From: Chromobacterium haemolyticum DSM 19808
Lineage (GTDB): Bacteria; Pseudomonadota; Gammaproteobacteria; Burkholderiales; Chromobacteriaceae
Reading direction: 5' to 3'
Assembly: GCF_000711885.1 (NCBI RefSeq)
Contig: NZ_JONK01000001.1
Location: 310,001-374,000, forward strand
Length of the DNA: 64,000 nucleotides
This document shows positions 1 through 7,913 of the stretch, piece by piece (position 1 is the first letter of the stretch; every line of letters begins with the position of its first letter). The translations under genes were made by a program, and so were the position numbers. The notes beneath the pieces were generated by a model, which saw nothing but the letters and a program-made list of their open reading frames with translations, was not told the DNA's origin and searched no databases.

Positions 1-2
1 CG

Positions 3-1391
3 CTGGACTGGATCATCGGCGGCCGCGAGTTCGCCGGTCAGGGTTGGCGCATGCTGGTTGAATGCTTGTCGGTGGGTCGTTGCATCTCCCTGCCGGCGAT
101 GTCGGTGGCTTCCGGCAAGATGAGCACCTTCGTCACGGGCGCCTACGCGCGCATCCGCGATCAGTTCGGCCTGCCCATCGGCAAGTTCGAGGGCGTGGAC
201 GAGGCGATGGCGCGCATCGGCGGCTACACCTATCAGATGGAGGCCTCGCAGGACTTGGCGCTGACCGGTCTCGATACCGGCGAGAAACCGTCGGTGTTGT
301 CGGCCATCCTCAAGTACCACAACACCGAGCGCATGCGCAAAGCCATCAACGACGCGATGGACATCCATGGCGGCAAGGCGGTGGTGCTGGGGCCGCGCAA
401 CTACCTGGCGCGAGCTTATCAGGCGATTCCGATCGGCATCACCGTCGAAGGCGCCAACATCCTGACGCGCTCGATGATTATCTACGGTCAGGGCGCCATC
501 CGCTGCCATCCCTTCGTGTTGCGCGAGATGAAGGCGGCCATGGCCAACGATGGCAAGGAGTTCGATGCCGCCATCACGGGTCACATCAACTTTGTGATCA
601 GCAATGTGGTTCGTTCCTTGTGGCTGGGCTTGAGCGGGTCGCGTTTCGTCGGCGCCCCGCGCGGCGGCGAAGTGGGGGTTTACTATCGTCGGTTGACTCG
701 TTTCTCCAGCGCTTTCGCCTTGCTGTCCGATATGGCGATGTTCAGCCTGGGCGGCAGCCTTAAATTCCGCGAGAAGTTGTCCGCGCGTCTGGGCGACATG
801 CTCTCCGGCCTTTACATCGCCTCCGCCTGCTTGAAGCGCTTCGAGCGCGACGGCGCGCCCAAGGAAGACCTGGCGGTCTTGCAGTGGTCGGTGGAAAACG
901 CTTTGTACGATGTGCAGCAGGCGATGGACGGCTTCCTCGCCAACTTGCCCAGCCGCATGCTGGCCGTGGTGTTGCGCAAGCTGATCTTCCCGTGGGGCCT
1001 GACGCTCAAGCCGGCGTCCGACCGCGTCGGCACCCAGGTGGCGCGCGCGATGATGGAGCCCGGCGCGACGCGTGAACGGCTGACGCGCGGCATGTATCTG
1101 CCAAAAGAAGAGGGCGATGCCGTGGGCGTGCTGGCTCACGCGCTGGAGGCCGTGCTGGCCACCGAGCCGCTGGAGCAAAAGCTGCGCAAACTGGCGCGCG
1201 ACGGCAAGTTTGTTTCCGTTACCGCGCGCGAGCGCCTGGCGGAAGCCTTGGCGGCCGGTTTGCTCAATCAGGCCGAGTTCGACGCCGTCAGCCGTGCGCG
1301 CAAGCTCAAGCGCGACGTGATCATGGTGGACGACTTCGACAAGATGCTGGAGCAACATGATGACAAGCTGTTGCAGCGCTTGATCTTCTGA
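3..1391 (+). CDS. fadE: Acyl-CoA dehydrogenase FadE, 3' part only (5' end outside window)
   Basis: The last 462 residues of a FadE-type acyl-CoA dehydrogenase; the frame is open from base 3, so the gene starts before the window. The enzyme does the FAD-dependent first step of beta-oxidation, acyl-CoA to trans-2-enoyl-CoA. Blocks that I recall from E. coli FadE are all present in order: WRMLVECLSVGRCISLPA near the start, VEGANILTRSM, GQGAIRCHPFVL, and a C-terminal part (roughly the last 280 residues) of the DUF1974 type that ends in VDDFD plus a short tail. It is followed by a thioesterase and fadL on the same strand, which supports a lipid-use role. An ATG at 51 is internal, not the start. 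Confidence 0.93.
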   Translation: MDWIIGGREFAGQGWRMLVECLSVGRCISLPAMSVASGKMSTFVTGAYARIRDQFGLPIGKFEGVDEAMARIGGYTYQMEASQDLALTGLDTGEKPSVLSAILKYHNTERMRKAINDAMDIHGGKAVVLGPRNYLARAYQAIPIGITVEGANILTRSMIIYGQGAIRCHPFVLREMKAAMANDGKEFDAAITGHINFVISNVVRSLWLGLSGSRFVGAPRGGEVGVYYRRLTRFSSAFALLSDMAMFSLGGSLKFREKLSARLGDMLSGLYIASACLKRFERDGAPKEDLAVLQWSVENALYDVQQAMDGFLANLPSRMLAVVLRKLIFPWGLTLKPASDRVGTQVARAMMEPGATRERLTRGMYLPKEEGDAVGVLAHALEAVLATEPLEQKLRKLARDGKFVSVTARERLAEALAAGLLNQAEFDAVSRARKLKRDVIMVDDFDKMLEQHDDKLLQRLIF

Positions 1392-1410
1392 GCGTAAGGG
1401 GTAAGATTTG

Positions 1411-1470
1411 CCGGGATTCGTCCCGGCATTTCACGCCAGCGGCTGCGATGACGGCCGCTGGCGTGAAATG
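1411..1470. terminator. Strong hairpin after fadE (17-bp perfect inverted repeat)
   Basis: Positions 1427-1443 are the exact reverse complement of 1454-1470, with a 10-base loop. A smaller hairpin (CCGGGATTCGTCCCGG) lies just before it at 1411-1426. No T-run follows either arm, so it is not a textbook intrinsic terminator; it may stabilise the fadE mRNA end or help termination. It sits between the fadE stop and the thioesterase start. Confidence 0.5.
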
Positions 1471-1517
1471 ACGAAAGTCGCCAAAGCCGAGCGACGAGCA
1501 ATAACAAAGGAGTGAGC

Positions 1518-1895
1518 ATGGACCGCCCTGAAGTCCGGATTCCCACGCTGCGCGTGCGCGCGCTGCCAACCAGCACCAATGCTTACGGCCGAGTCCAGGC
1601 CGGTTGGCTGATGAATCAGATCGACATGGCCGGCAGCCTGGACGCCGAGCGCTTGTCGCGCGGCCCGGTGACCACGGTGGCGGTCAATACCTTTCAGTTC
1701 GCCGCGCCCATTCTGCTGGGCGACGTGGTAGACCTTTATGTCGAGCGGCTGCGAATCGGCCAGAAATCCATCACCTTGAAAATCACCGTCGAGGCGGAGC
1801 GCATAGACGGCTCGCATGAGGCGATTACCGAAGTGGTTGCCACGTATGTGGCGATTGATAATGATGGTAAATCGCGTATTTTGGGTGAAATTTAG
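1518..1895 (+). CDS. Acyl-CoA thioesterase, hotdog fold, YciA-like
   Basis: A 125-residue single hotdog domain that should hydrolyse acyl-CoA to free acid and CoA in the cytosol. The N-terminal pattern TNAYGRVQAGWLMNQIDMAG matches the YciA/acyl-CoA hydrolase type (asparagine, glycine-tryptophan-leucine-methionine, then an aspartate on the hotdog helix), followed by a long central strand and a TYVAID-like end. The start is taken at ATG 1518 because AAAGGA at 1506-1511 is 6 bases upstream; a GTG at 1512 in the same frame would be too close. Downstream of fadE and upstream of fadL, so it may recycle CoA during fatty-acid breakdown; that role is inferred. Confidence 0.8.
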   Translation: MDRPEVRIPTLRVRALPTSTNAYGRVQAGWLMNQIDMAGSLDAERLSRGPVTTVAVNTFQFAAPILLGDVVDLYVERLRIGQKSITLKITVEAERIDGSHEAITEVVATYVAIDNDGKSRILGEI

Positions 1896-1913
1896 CGTTG
1901 TTCGACGCTTTTT
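1894..1913 (+). terminator. Weak intrinsic terminator after the thioesterase
   Basis: AGCGT and ACGCT form a 5-bp stem around TGTTCG and are followed by TTTTT. It overlaps the stop codon. The short stem makes it a weak candidate. Confidence 0.35.
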
Positions 1914-1940
1914 AATATGCTTGTTGCAGAAATGTCTCAT

Positions 1941-1962
1941 TAAACGTTTGTTTGGAACAAAC
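1941..1962. promoter_or_regulatory. Candidate operator upstream of fadL
   Basis: TAAACGTTTG at 1941-1950 contains a perfect AAACGTTT palindrome, and GTTTGT (1946-1951) pairs with ACAAAC (1957-1962) as a second, overlapping inverted repeat. The halves resemble the CAAAC/GTTTG halves I recall for PsrA-type TetR repressors of fatty-acid genes, but the spacing differs. The site lies about 120 bases before fadL. The same core occurs upstream of the lipase gene at 11961-11970. Confidence 0.4.
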
Positions 1963-2080
1963 ACTCCAAAACCTTGTGGAATTGCTCTAATTCTCTGGTA
2001 GCATCAAATATGACCACTGCTTTTTATTGGTCATCTAACACCTAAGAACACTATAGCAACGCCAAAGAGAGAGGGAGAAC

Positions 2081-3583
2081 ATGAAACTCAAGCACCTCAG
2101 CCTGTCCGTGATGGTCATGGGCGCAACATTCGGTCTAATGTCCACCCAGGCCGTGGCCTCGGGTTATCAGTTTGGTTCGCAGAGCGTGTCCGGCCAGGGC
2201 ACGGCGCATGCCAACGGCGCCGAGGCCAACGATCCTTCCACCATTTTCGCCAACCCGGCCGGTTTGTCGCGGTTGGAGGGCACCCAGATTTCCGGTGGCG
2301 CCACTCTGGTGGTGCCGCATTCCGAGTACACCGACAGTGGCTCTACCCGGGCCGTGTTGATCCCCGGCGCCACTGCCCAACCGGCTGGTGGCAGCAATGG
2401 TGGTAGTTTTGCGCCCAAGGCGGTGGCAGCTCCTAACTTCTACCTGTCGCACAAACTGAACGACAAGATCAATCTGGGTCTGGGCATATTCGTACCCTAT
2501 GGCGCCAAGTTGGACTATGGCTTTGACTGGGCTGGCCGTTACGCGCTGAAGAGTGTGAATCTGCAATCGTTCAACATCAACCCGTCGATGTCGTTCAAGC
2601 TGGATGACCGCCATTCCTTTGGCTTCGGCATTTCCGCCCAGTACATGAATGCGTCGTTGGACCAAATGGCTGACGCTTCCACTGGTGTGAATGCCCGTAT
2701 TTTCCAGACGGCCTACCAGCAAGCACTGGCGGGTGGCGCTTCGCAGGCAGTTGCTCTGGCCCAAGCCCGTGGCGCGGTTGGCGCGGCTGCGGTGAATGGT
2801 GATGGCCTGGCGCATGTTGAGGGTGACGACTGGGGCTTCGGTTGGAATATCGGCTATATGTTCCAGCTGAATGAGAACACCCGCTTTGGCCTAGCTTACC
2901 GCTCCAGCATTAAGCAGTCCTTGAGCGGCTCATCCACTTGGACATTCAACAATGTCACCAATAACGCTATTCCCGGTTTGCCACAAAACGGAGCTGGCGC
3001 GGTGGCTAAGGGCAAGCACCCGGATGCTACGGCCAAGGTGGATGTCACCACGCCGGAAACCGCATCCGCCAACTTCTTCCATCAGCTGAATCCGAAGTGG
3101 GCGGTGATGGGCGATGTGACTTGGGTCGCCAACTCGCAAATGAAAGAGATTGTGATTCAGCAGTCCACGGTGGGCGGTGTGGCTCAGGGCGATATGGTGA
3201 TTCACCAGAACTGGCGCGACACTTGGCGCGTGTCCTTGGGCGCCAACTACCAGTACAGCGATGCTTGGCTGTTCCGCGGCGGCGTGGCTTGGGAGCAGTC
3301 GCCGTTGCAGTCCGATAAAGATCGTCACCCGGCGCTGCCGGATAGCGACCGCTTGTGGCTGTCGCTGGGCGCCAACTACAAGATCAATAAGCAAAGCTCG
3401 GTCGACTTCGCCTATAGCTTCATCAACTTCACCAACGCCAATGTGAACTACACCGACGGCTGCAGCCCGGCCGGCACTAGCCCGACAACCGGCGCGGCTT
3501 GCACAGGTAACGGCGGCACGGTGAAGGGTAGCTACAAGACCTATCTGCAGTTGGTCGGTCTGCAATATAACTATCGGTTTTAA
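2081..3583 (+). CDS. fadL: Long-chain fatty acid outer-membrane transporter FadL
   Basis: A 500-residue FadL/OmpP1/TodX-family barrel that takes long-chain fatty acids or other hydrophobic molecules across the outer membrane. A signal peptide ends near residue 26 (AVAS, then GYQFGSQSVSG), and the mature N-terminus carries the family's small-residue plug pattern and the SxxFANPAGLSRL block (residues about 52-65). The C-terminus ends in aromatic-rich strands finishing YNYRF, as expected for a barrel with terminal F. ATG 2081 follows AGAGAGGGAGAAC. Preceded by a palindromic candidate operator and followed by a strong terminator, so it is probably its own unit. Substrate specificity cannot be told from sequence. 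Confidence 0.93.
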   Translation: MKLKHLSLSVMVMGATFGLMSTQAVASGYQFGSQSVSGQGTAHANGAEANDPSTIFANPAGLSRLEGTQISGGATLVVPHSEYTDSGSTRAVLIPGATAQPAGGSNGGSFAPKAVAAPNFYLSHKLNDKINLGLGIFVPYGAKLDYGFDWAGRYALKSVNLQSFNINPSMSFKLDDRHSFGFGISAQYMNASLDQMADASTGVNARIFQTAYQQALAGGASQAVALAQARGAVGAAAVNGDGLAHVEGDDWGFGWNIGYMFQLNENTRFGLAYRSSIKQSLSGSSTWTFNNVTNNAIPGLPQNGAGAVAKGKHPDATAKVDVTTPETASANFFHQLNPKWAVMGDVTWVANSQMKEIVIQQSTVGGVAQGDMVIHQNWRDTWRVSLGANYQYSDAWLFRGGVAWEQSPLQSDKDRHPALPDSDRLWLSLGANYKINKQSSVDFAYSFINFTNANVNYTDGCSPAGTSPTTGAACTGNGGTVKGSYKTYLQLVGLQYNYRF

Positions 3584-3617
3584 TTGAATCGGCGCCGCAG
3601 AGCGCGCGGATTTCAGG

Positions 3618-3650
3618 CCGGGCGGGCGCGGTGGCGCTCGCCCGGTTTTT
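3618..3650 (+). terminator. Rho-independent terminator of fadL
   Basis: A 12-bp GC-rich stem (3618-3629 with 3634-3645, one G-T pair) around GGTG, followed directly by TTTTT. Placed 35 bases after the fadL stop. Confidence 0.85.
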
Positions 3651-4058
3651 ACGTTTGCGGCGCGTCGAGTTTTCCGCTTGTTTTCTCCCTCTATTTTTCC
3701 ATTTACCCCCTGTTTTTTTGCCCAAATTGGGTTAGACTTATTTGTGAGAAAAGCGAGTGTTTGATATTTTTCAATACAGGCTTTTTCCAGCTGCGCTTGA
3801 GTCGCCGCCATAGTGGCTGCCAGCGCGGTTTTTCAGTAGATTGACGGATATCCATCGGCGATGAGGCGATGCCTTCGCCGCCAGGGTTCCGGGCGGGCCG
3901 GGCTTTATCATAATCACTTCCCGGCCGGTCAGTTGTGCCGGCTGCAGCGGCGGCGCGCCGCCGACTCAGCGCAAGGACGAACAACGCCCGTCCTTGAAGC
4001 AGGCTGAGCAGGCGAGAGGGGCCTGTCTCATGTTGTGTTTCAACAAAACGAGGAAACC
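3651..4058 (+). other. 408-base intergenic leader before fadN
   Basis: No convincing gene. The first part is T-rich on the plus strand (3675-3790) and may hold the promoter. The second part is GC-rich and structured: a 16-base perfect palindrome, CGGCGGCGCGCCGCCG, at 3948-3963, and directly after it a two-part hairpin. In that hairpin CTCAGC (3965-3970) pairs with GCTGAG (4003-4008) and CAAGGACG (3972-3979) pairs with CGTCCTTG (3989-3996). It does not match a riboswitch class I know. The start codon lies 50 bases after the last arm. Confidence 0.5.
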
Positions 4059-6434
4059 ATGTCTCAAACCAAGTTCAACGTACGCAAGGTAGCCGTGCTA
4101 GGCGCTGGCGTGATGGGGGCTCAAATCGCCGCCCATCTGGTGAATGCCAAAGTACCGACCATCCTGTTTGACTTGCCGGCCAAGGAAGGCGACAAGAACG
4201 GCATCGTGCTCAAGGCGCTGGAAGGCTTGAAAAAGCAGAAGCCGGCCCCCTTGGCCAATAAGGATGCCGTCAACCACATTCAGCCGGCCAACTACGACGA
4301 CCACCTGCACCTCTTGAAGGATTGCGACCTGGTGATCGAAGCCATCGCCGAACGCATGGACTGGAAGGCGGACCTGTACCACAAAGTGGCGCCGCACCTG
4401 GGCGAGCACACCATTTTCGCCACCAATACTTCCGGCTTGTCGATCAACACGCTGGCGCAAAGCTGCCCGGACAATGTGCGCCCGCGTTTCTGCGGCGTGC
4501 ACTTCTTCAATCCGCCGCGCTATATGCATCTGGTGGAAATCATTCCCTGCCTGACTTCGGACGCGCACATTCTGGATAATCTGGAGCGCTTCCTTGTGTC
4601 CAGCCTGGGCAAGGGCGTGGTTCGCGCCAAGGATACCCCCAACTTCGTCGCCAACCGCATCGGCGTCTTCTCGATGCTGGCCACCATCGCCAACGCCGCC
4701 AAGTTCGGCATTCGCTTCGACGTGGTGGACGATCTGACCGGTCCGCGCCTGGGTCGCCCCAAATCGGCGACCTTCCGCACCGCCGACGTGGTGGGCCTGG
4801 ATACCTTCGCCCACGTGGTCAAGACCATGCAGGACACTCTGCCGCAAGACCCGTGGCATGGTCTGTTCCAGACTCCGGAGTGGATGCAGAAGCTGATCGC
4901 GGCCGGCGCGCTGGGCGCCAAGACCAAGGCCGGCATCTACAAAAAAGACGGCAAGCGCATGCTGGTGCTGGATCCGGCCAAGGGCGAATACGTTGGTGCC
5001 GGCGAGAAGGGCGACGACGCGGTCAAGGACATTTTGAAGATTGCCAACCCGGCGGAAAAATTCCAGAAACTGCGCGAAAGCAGCCATCCGCAGGCGCAAT
5101 TCCTGTGGGCATGTTTCCGCGATGTGTTCCATTACATCTCCCACCATCTGGCCGATATCGCCAATTGCGCGCGCGACGTCGACTTTGCCATCCGCTGGGG
5201 CTTCGGCTGGAGCGTGGGTCCGTTCGAGACCTGGCAAGCCGCCGGCTGGCAACAAGTGGCCAAGTGGCTGGACGAGGACGTGAAAGCCGGCAAGGCGCTG
5301 AGCGCCGCCGCGCTGCCTGCCTGGGTATTGCAGGGCGACCGCGCCGGCGTGCATTTCGCCGAAGGTTCTTTCGACCCCGCCGGCAACAAGTTGGTGGGCC
5401 GTTCCACGCTGGATGTGTACCAGCGTCAGCTGGCGCCTGCCAAAGTGCTGGGCGAAGCGTCCGCTCCGCTGGGTGAAACCGTGTTCGAGAACGAGGGCGT
5501 GCGCGCCTTCACCACCGGCGACGAGGTTCTGGTGGTGTCGTTCAAATCGAAGGCCCATGCCATCGGCCCGGCTGTGATCGAAGGCTTGAACAAAGCTATC
5601 GATATCGCCGAAGACCGTTTCAAAGGCTTGGTGATCTGGCAGACCGAGGAGCCGTTCTCCGTCGGCGCCGATCTGCAGTCGATGATGCCGGCCTTCATGA
5701 TGGGCGATTGGGACGCGATTGACGCGACGGTGCGCCGTTTCCAGGAAACCTCGATGCGCCTGCGTTACTGCCAGGTGCCGACGGTGGCCGCTACCCAGGG
5801 CTATGTGTTTGGCGGCGGTTGCGAATTCGCGATGCACTGCGACAAGACCGTGGCGGCGCTGGAGTCCTACGTTGGTCTGGTTGAGGTGGGCGTCGGCCTG
5901 CTGCCGGGCGGCGGCGGCTGCAAGGAGTTCGCTCTGCGCGCCGCGCAAGAAGCGCGCGGCGACGTGTTGGCCGCATTGAAGGATTACTTCATGGCCATCG
6001 CTACCGCCAAAGTGGCCACCAGCGGCTTCGAAGCGCAGGAAATCGGCTTCTTCCGCAATGGCGACCCGGTCGTGTTCAACGCCTACGAGCTGTTGCACGT
6101 GGCGAAGCAGCAGGCGATCGCGCTGGCCGAAGCCGGCTATCGTCCGCCGCTCAAGGTCAAGGGCTTCCCGGTGGCGGGCCGCAGCGGCGCTGCGTCGGTC
6201 AAGGGCCAGTTGGTGAACATGCTGGAAGGCAACTTTATTTCCAAGCACGACTTCTTCATTGCCGGGCTGATTGCCGACGTGATGACCGGCGGCGACGTCG
6301 AGGCGGGCACCCTGGTCAACGAGCAGTGGATTCTGGACCTGGAGCGCAAGGCCTTCATGACCTTGCTGAAAAACTCCAAGACTCAGGACCGCATTGCGAA
6401 TATGTTGACTACCGGCAAGCCGCTGCGCAACTAA
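4059..6434 (+). CDS. fadN: Bifunctional 3-hydroxyacyl-CoA dehydrogenase / enoyl-CoA hydratase, FadN-type
   Basis: A 791-residue fusion that should hydrate enoyl-CoA and oxidise 3-hydroxyacyl-CoA with NAD. The dehydrogenase is N-terminal: GxGxxG as GAGVMG (about residues 15-20), TNTSGLSI, and HFFNPPRYMHLVEII with the catalytic histidine. The hydratase is C-terminal (about 500-680): FGGGCEFAMHCD and VEVGVGLLPGGGG keep both catalytic glutamates. This order is the reverse of E. coli FadB and matches Bacillus FadN. ATG 4059 is chosen because AACGAGG precedes it; an in-frame GTG at 4035 is less likely. fadA follows after 194 bases, as in fadNA operons. Confidence 0.9.
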   Translation: MSQTKFNVRKVAVLGAGVMGAQIAAHLVNAKVPTILFDLPAKEGDKNGIVLKALEGLKKQKPAPLANKDAVNHIQPANYDDHLHLLKDCDLVIEAIAERMDWKADLYHKVAPHLGEHTIFATNTSGLSINTLAQSCPDNVRPRFCGVHFFNPPRYMHLVEIIPCLTSDAHILDNLERFLVSSLGKGVVRAKDTPNFVANRIGVFSMLATIANAAKFGIRFDVVDDLTGPRLGRPKSATFRTADVVGLDTFAHVVKTMQDTLPQDPWHGLFQTPEWMQKLIAAGALGAKTKAGIYKKDGKRMLVLDPAKGEYVGAGEKGDDAVKDILKIANPAEKFQKLRESSHPQAQFLWACFRDVFHYISHHLADIANCARDVDFAIRWGFGWSVGPFETWQAAGWQQVAKWLDEDVKAGKALSAAALPAWVLQGDRAGVHFAEGSFDPAGNKLVGRSTLDVYQRQLAPAKVLGEASAPLGETVFENEGVRAFTTGDEVLVVSFKSKAHAIGPAVIEGLNKAIDIAEDRFKGLVIWQTEEPFSVGADLQSMMPAFMMGDWDAIDATVRRFQETSMRLRYCQVPTVAATQGYVFGGGCEFAMHCDKTVAALESYVGLVEVGVGLLPGGGGCKEFALRAAQEARGDVLAALKDYFMAIATAKVATSGFEAQEIGFFRNGDPVVFNAYELLHVAKQQAIALAEAGYRPPLKVKGFPVAGRSGAASVKGQLVNMLEGNFISKHDFFIAGLIADVMTGGDVEAGTLVNEQWILDLERKAFMTLLKNSKTQDRIANMLTTGKPLRN

Positions 6435-6628
6435 GTGCTTGGGGACGATTCTGCTGCGCGAGCCGATATTGAATGCTGTGATGCTCGCCGTACCCCATGT
6501 ACGGCTGCGTTTCTCGCTTCGATCTCGGCCCGCTCGCGACGAATCCTCCCGCAAGCGCGGCCAATAGCCAGATGAAAGGCCGCTTGATCGCCGCAAAGCC
6601 GATCAGGCGGCCGACAGGAGAATCGAAA
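6435..6628 (+). other. fadN-fadA spacer with hairpin
   Basis: Holds a 7-bp hairpin, GCCGTAC (6487-6493) / GTACGGC (6499-6505). Its layout, ATGCTC...GTACCCC...GTAC...TTTCTCGC, faintly recalls the middle of the 146-bp repeat family, but the ends are not recognisable. It is probably transcribed through from fadN to fadA. Confidence 0.4.
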
Positions 6629-7831
6629 ATGAGCAAACAAGTACAAGAAGCTTACATCGTCGCCGCCACCCGCACCCCGGTGGGCAAGGCGCCGCGCGGC
6701 ATGATGCGTCATGTGCGCCCGGACGATATGCTGGCGCACGTGATTACCGGCGCGCTGGCCCAAGTGCCGAATCTGGACCCGAAACTGATTTCCGACTGCG
6801 TGGTGGGTTGCGCCTTCCCGGAAGCGGAGCAGGGCCTTAACATGGCGCGTATCGGCGTGCTGTTGGCCGGCCTGCCCAATACCGTGGGCGGCATTACGAT
6901 CAACCGTTACTGCTCGTCCGGCATCAACGCGGTGCAGATGGCCGCCGATCGCATCCGCCTGGGCGAGGCCGACGTGGTGATCGCCGCGGGAGCCGAGTCG
7001 ATGTCTCTGGTGCCGATGATGGGCAACAAGGTGTCGTTGAACCCGGAAATCTTCGCCAAGGACGAAAACTACGGCATTGCTTACGGCATGGGTCTGACCG
7101 CCGAGAAAGTGGCGCAGCAGTGGGGTGTGTCGCGTGAAGATCAGGATGCGTTCGCAGTGGAATCGCATCGCCGCGCTCTGGCCGCGATTGACGGCGGCAA
7201 GTTCAAGAGCGAGATTACGCCGCTGGAGGCGACGTATCGCACGCCCAACCTGGAAACCGGCGAAGTGGCGGTTAAAACCCGAGTCCTGGACACCGACGAA
7301 GGTCCGCGTCGCGAGACCACGCTGGAGGGCCTCGCCAAGCTGAAAACGGTGTTCGACGCCAAGGGCTCGGTCACTGCCGGCAACTCTTCGCAGATGTCCG
7401 ACGGCGCCGGCGCCGTGATTCTGGTGTCCGAGCGCGTGCTCAAGGAGTTCAAGCTGACGCCGCTGGGTCGCTACGTCACCTTCGCGGTCAAGGGCGTGCC
7501 GCCGGAAATCATGGGCATTGGTCCGAAAGAGGCGATTCCCGCCGCCTTGAACCAGGCCGGCCTGAAGCAGGACGATCTGAAGTGGATCGAGCTGAACGAG
7601 GCGTTTGCGGCTCAGGCTTTGGCGGTGATCCGCGATCTGGAGCTGGATACTTCCAAGGTGAATCCGCATGGCGGCGCCATCGCCCTGGGCCATCCCCTGG
7701 GCGCTACCGGCGCCATCCGCACCGCCACCTTGGTGCATGGCATGCGTGACGCCGGGCAAAAGGGCTATGGCATGGTGACCATGTGCATCGGCACCGGCAT
7801 GGGCGCCGCCGGCATCATCGAAGTGTTGTAA
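6629..7831 (+). CDS. fadA: Acetyl-CoA C-acyltransferase (3-ketoacyl-CoA thiolase) FadA
   Basis: A 400-residue thiolase, the last step of the beta-oxidation cycle (3-ketoacyl-CoA plus CoA to acetyl-CoA plus shortened acyl-CoA). Nucleophile Cys95 sits in NRYCSSGINA; the catalytic histidine is in HGGAIALGHPLGATG and the second cysteine in CIGTGMGAAG near the C-terminus. ATG 6629 is set by CAGGAG 8 bases upstream; reading from upstream codons would add an unrelated N-terminal stretch. Downstream partner of fadN and followed by a strong bidirectional terminator. Confidence 0.95.
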   Translation: MSKQVQEAYIVAATRTPVGKAPRGMMRHVRPDDMLAHVITGALAQVPNLDPKLISDCVVGCAFPEAEQGLNMARIGVLLAGLPNTVGGITINRYCSSGINAVQMAADRIRLGEADVVIAAGAESMSLVPMMGNKVSLNPEIFAKDENYGIAYGMGLTAEKVAQQWGVSREDQDAFAVESHRRALAAIDGGKFKSEITPLEATYRTPNLETGEVAVKTRVLDTDEGPRRETTLEGLAKLKTVFDAKGSVTAGNSSQMSDGAGAVILVSERVLKEFKLTPLGRYVTFAVKGVPPEIMGIGPKEAIPAALNQAGLKQDDLKWIELNEAFAAQALAVIRDLELDTSKVNPHGGAIALGHPLGATGAIRTATLVHGMRDAGQKGYGMVTMCIGTGMGAAGIIEVL

Positions 7832-7850
7832 GCTGGATTTGCCCGCTTAA

Positions 7851-7884
7851 AAAAAACCGGCTTGCAATCGCAAGCCGGTTTTTT
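7851..7884. terminator. Bidirectional terminator between fadA and the PilZ-like gene
   Basis: AACCGGCTTGC (about 7855-7865) and GCAAGCCGGTT (7870-7880) form an 11-bp stem around AATC. A-run on the left and T-run on the right allow use from both strands, fitting the convergent genes. Confidence 0.88.
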
Positions 7885-7913
7885 ATTGCGCGCCACCCCG
7901 TGGCGGACAAGGC

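Noticed and set aside
4098-6596. 832-codon open frame on the minus strand opposite fadN
   Set aside because: It mirrors fadN codon by codon in a GC-rich genome and has no recognisable domain; fadN has clear motifs on the plus strand.
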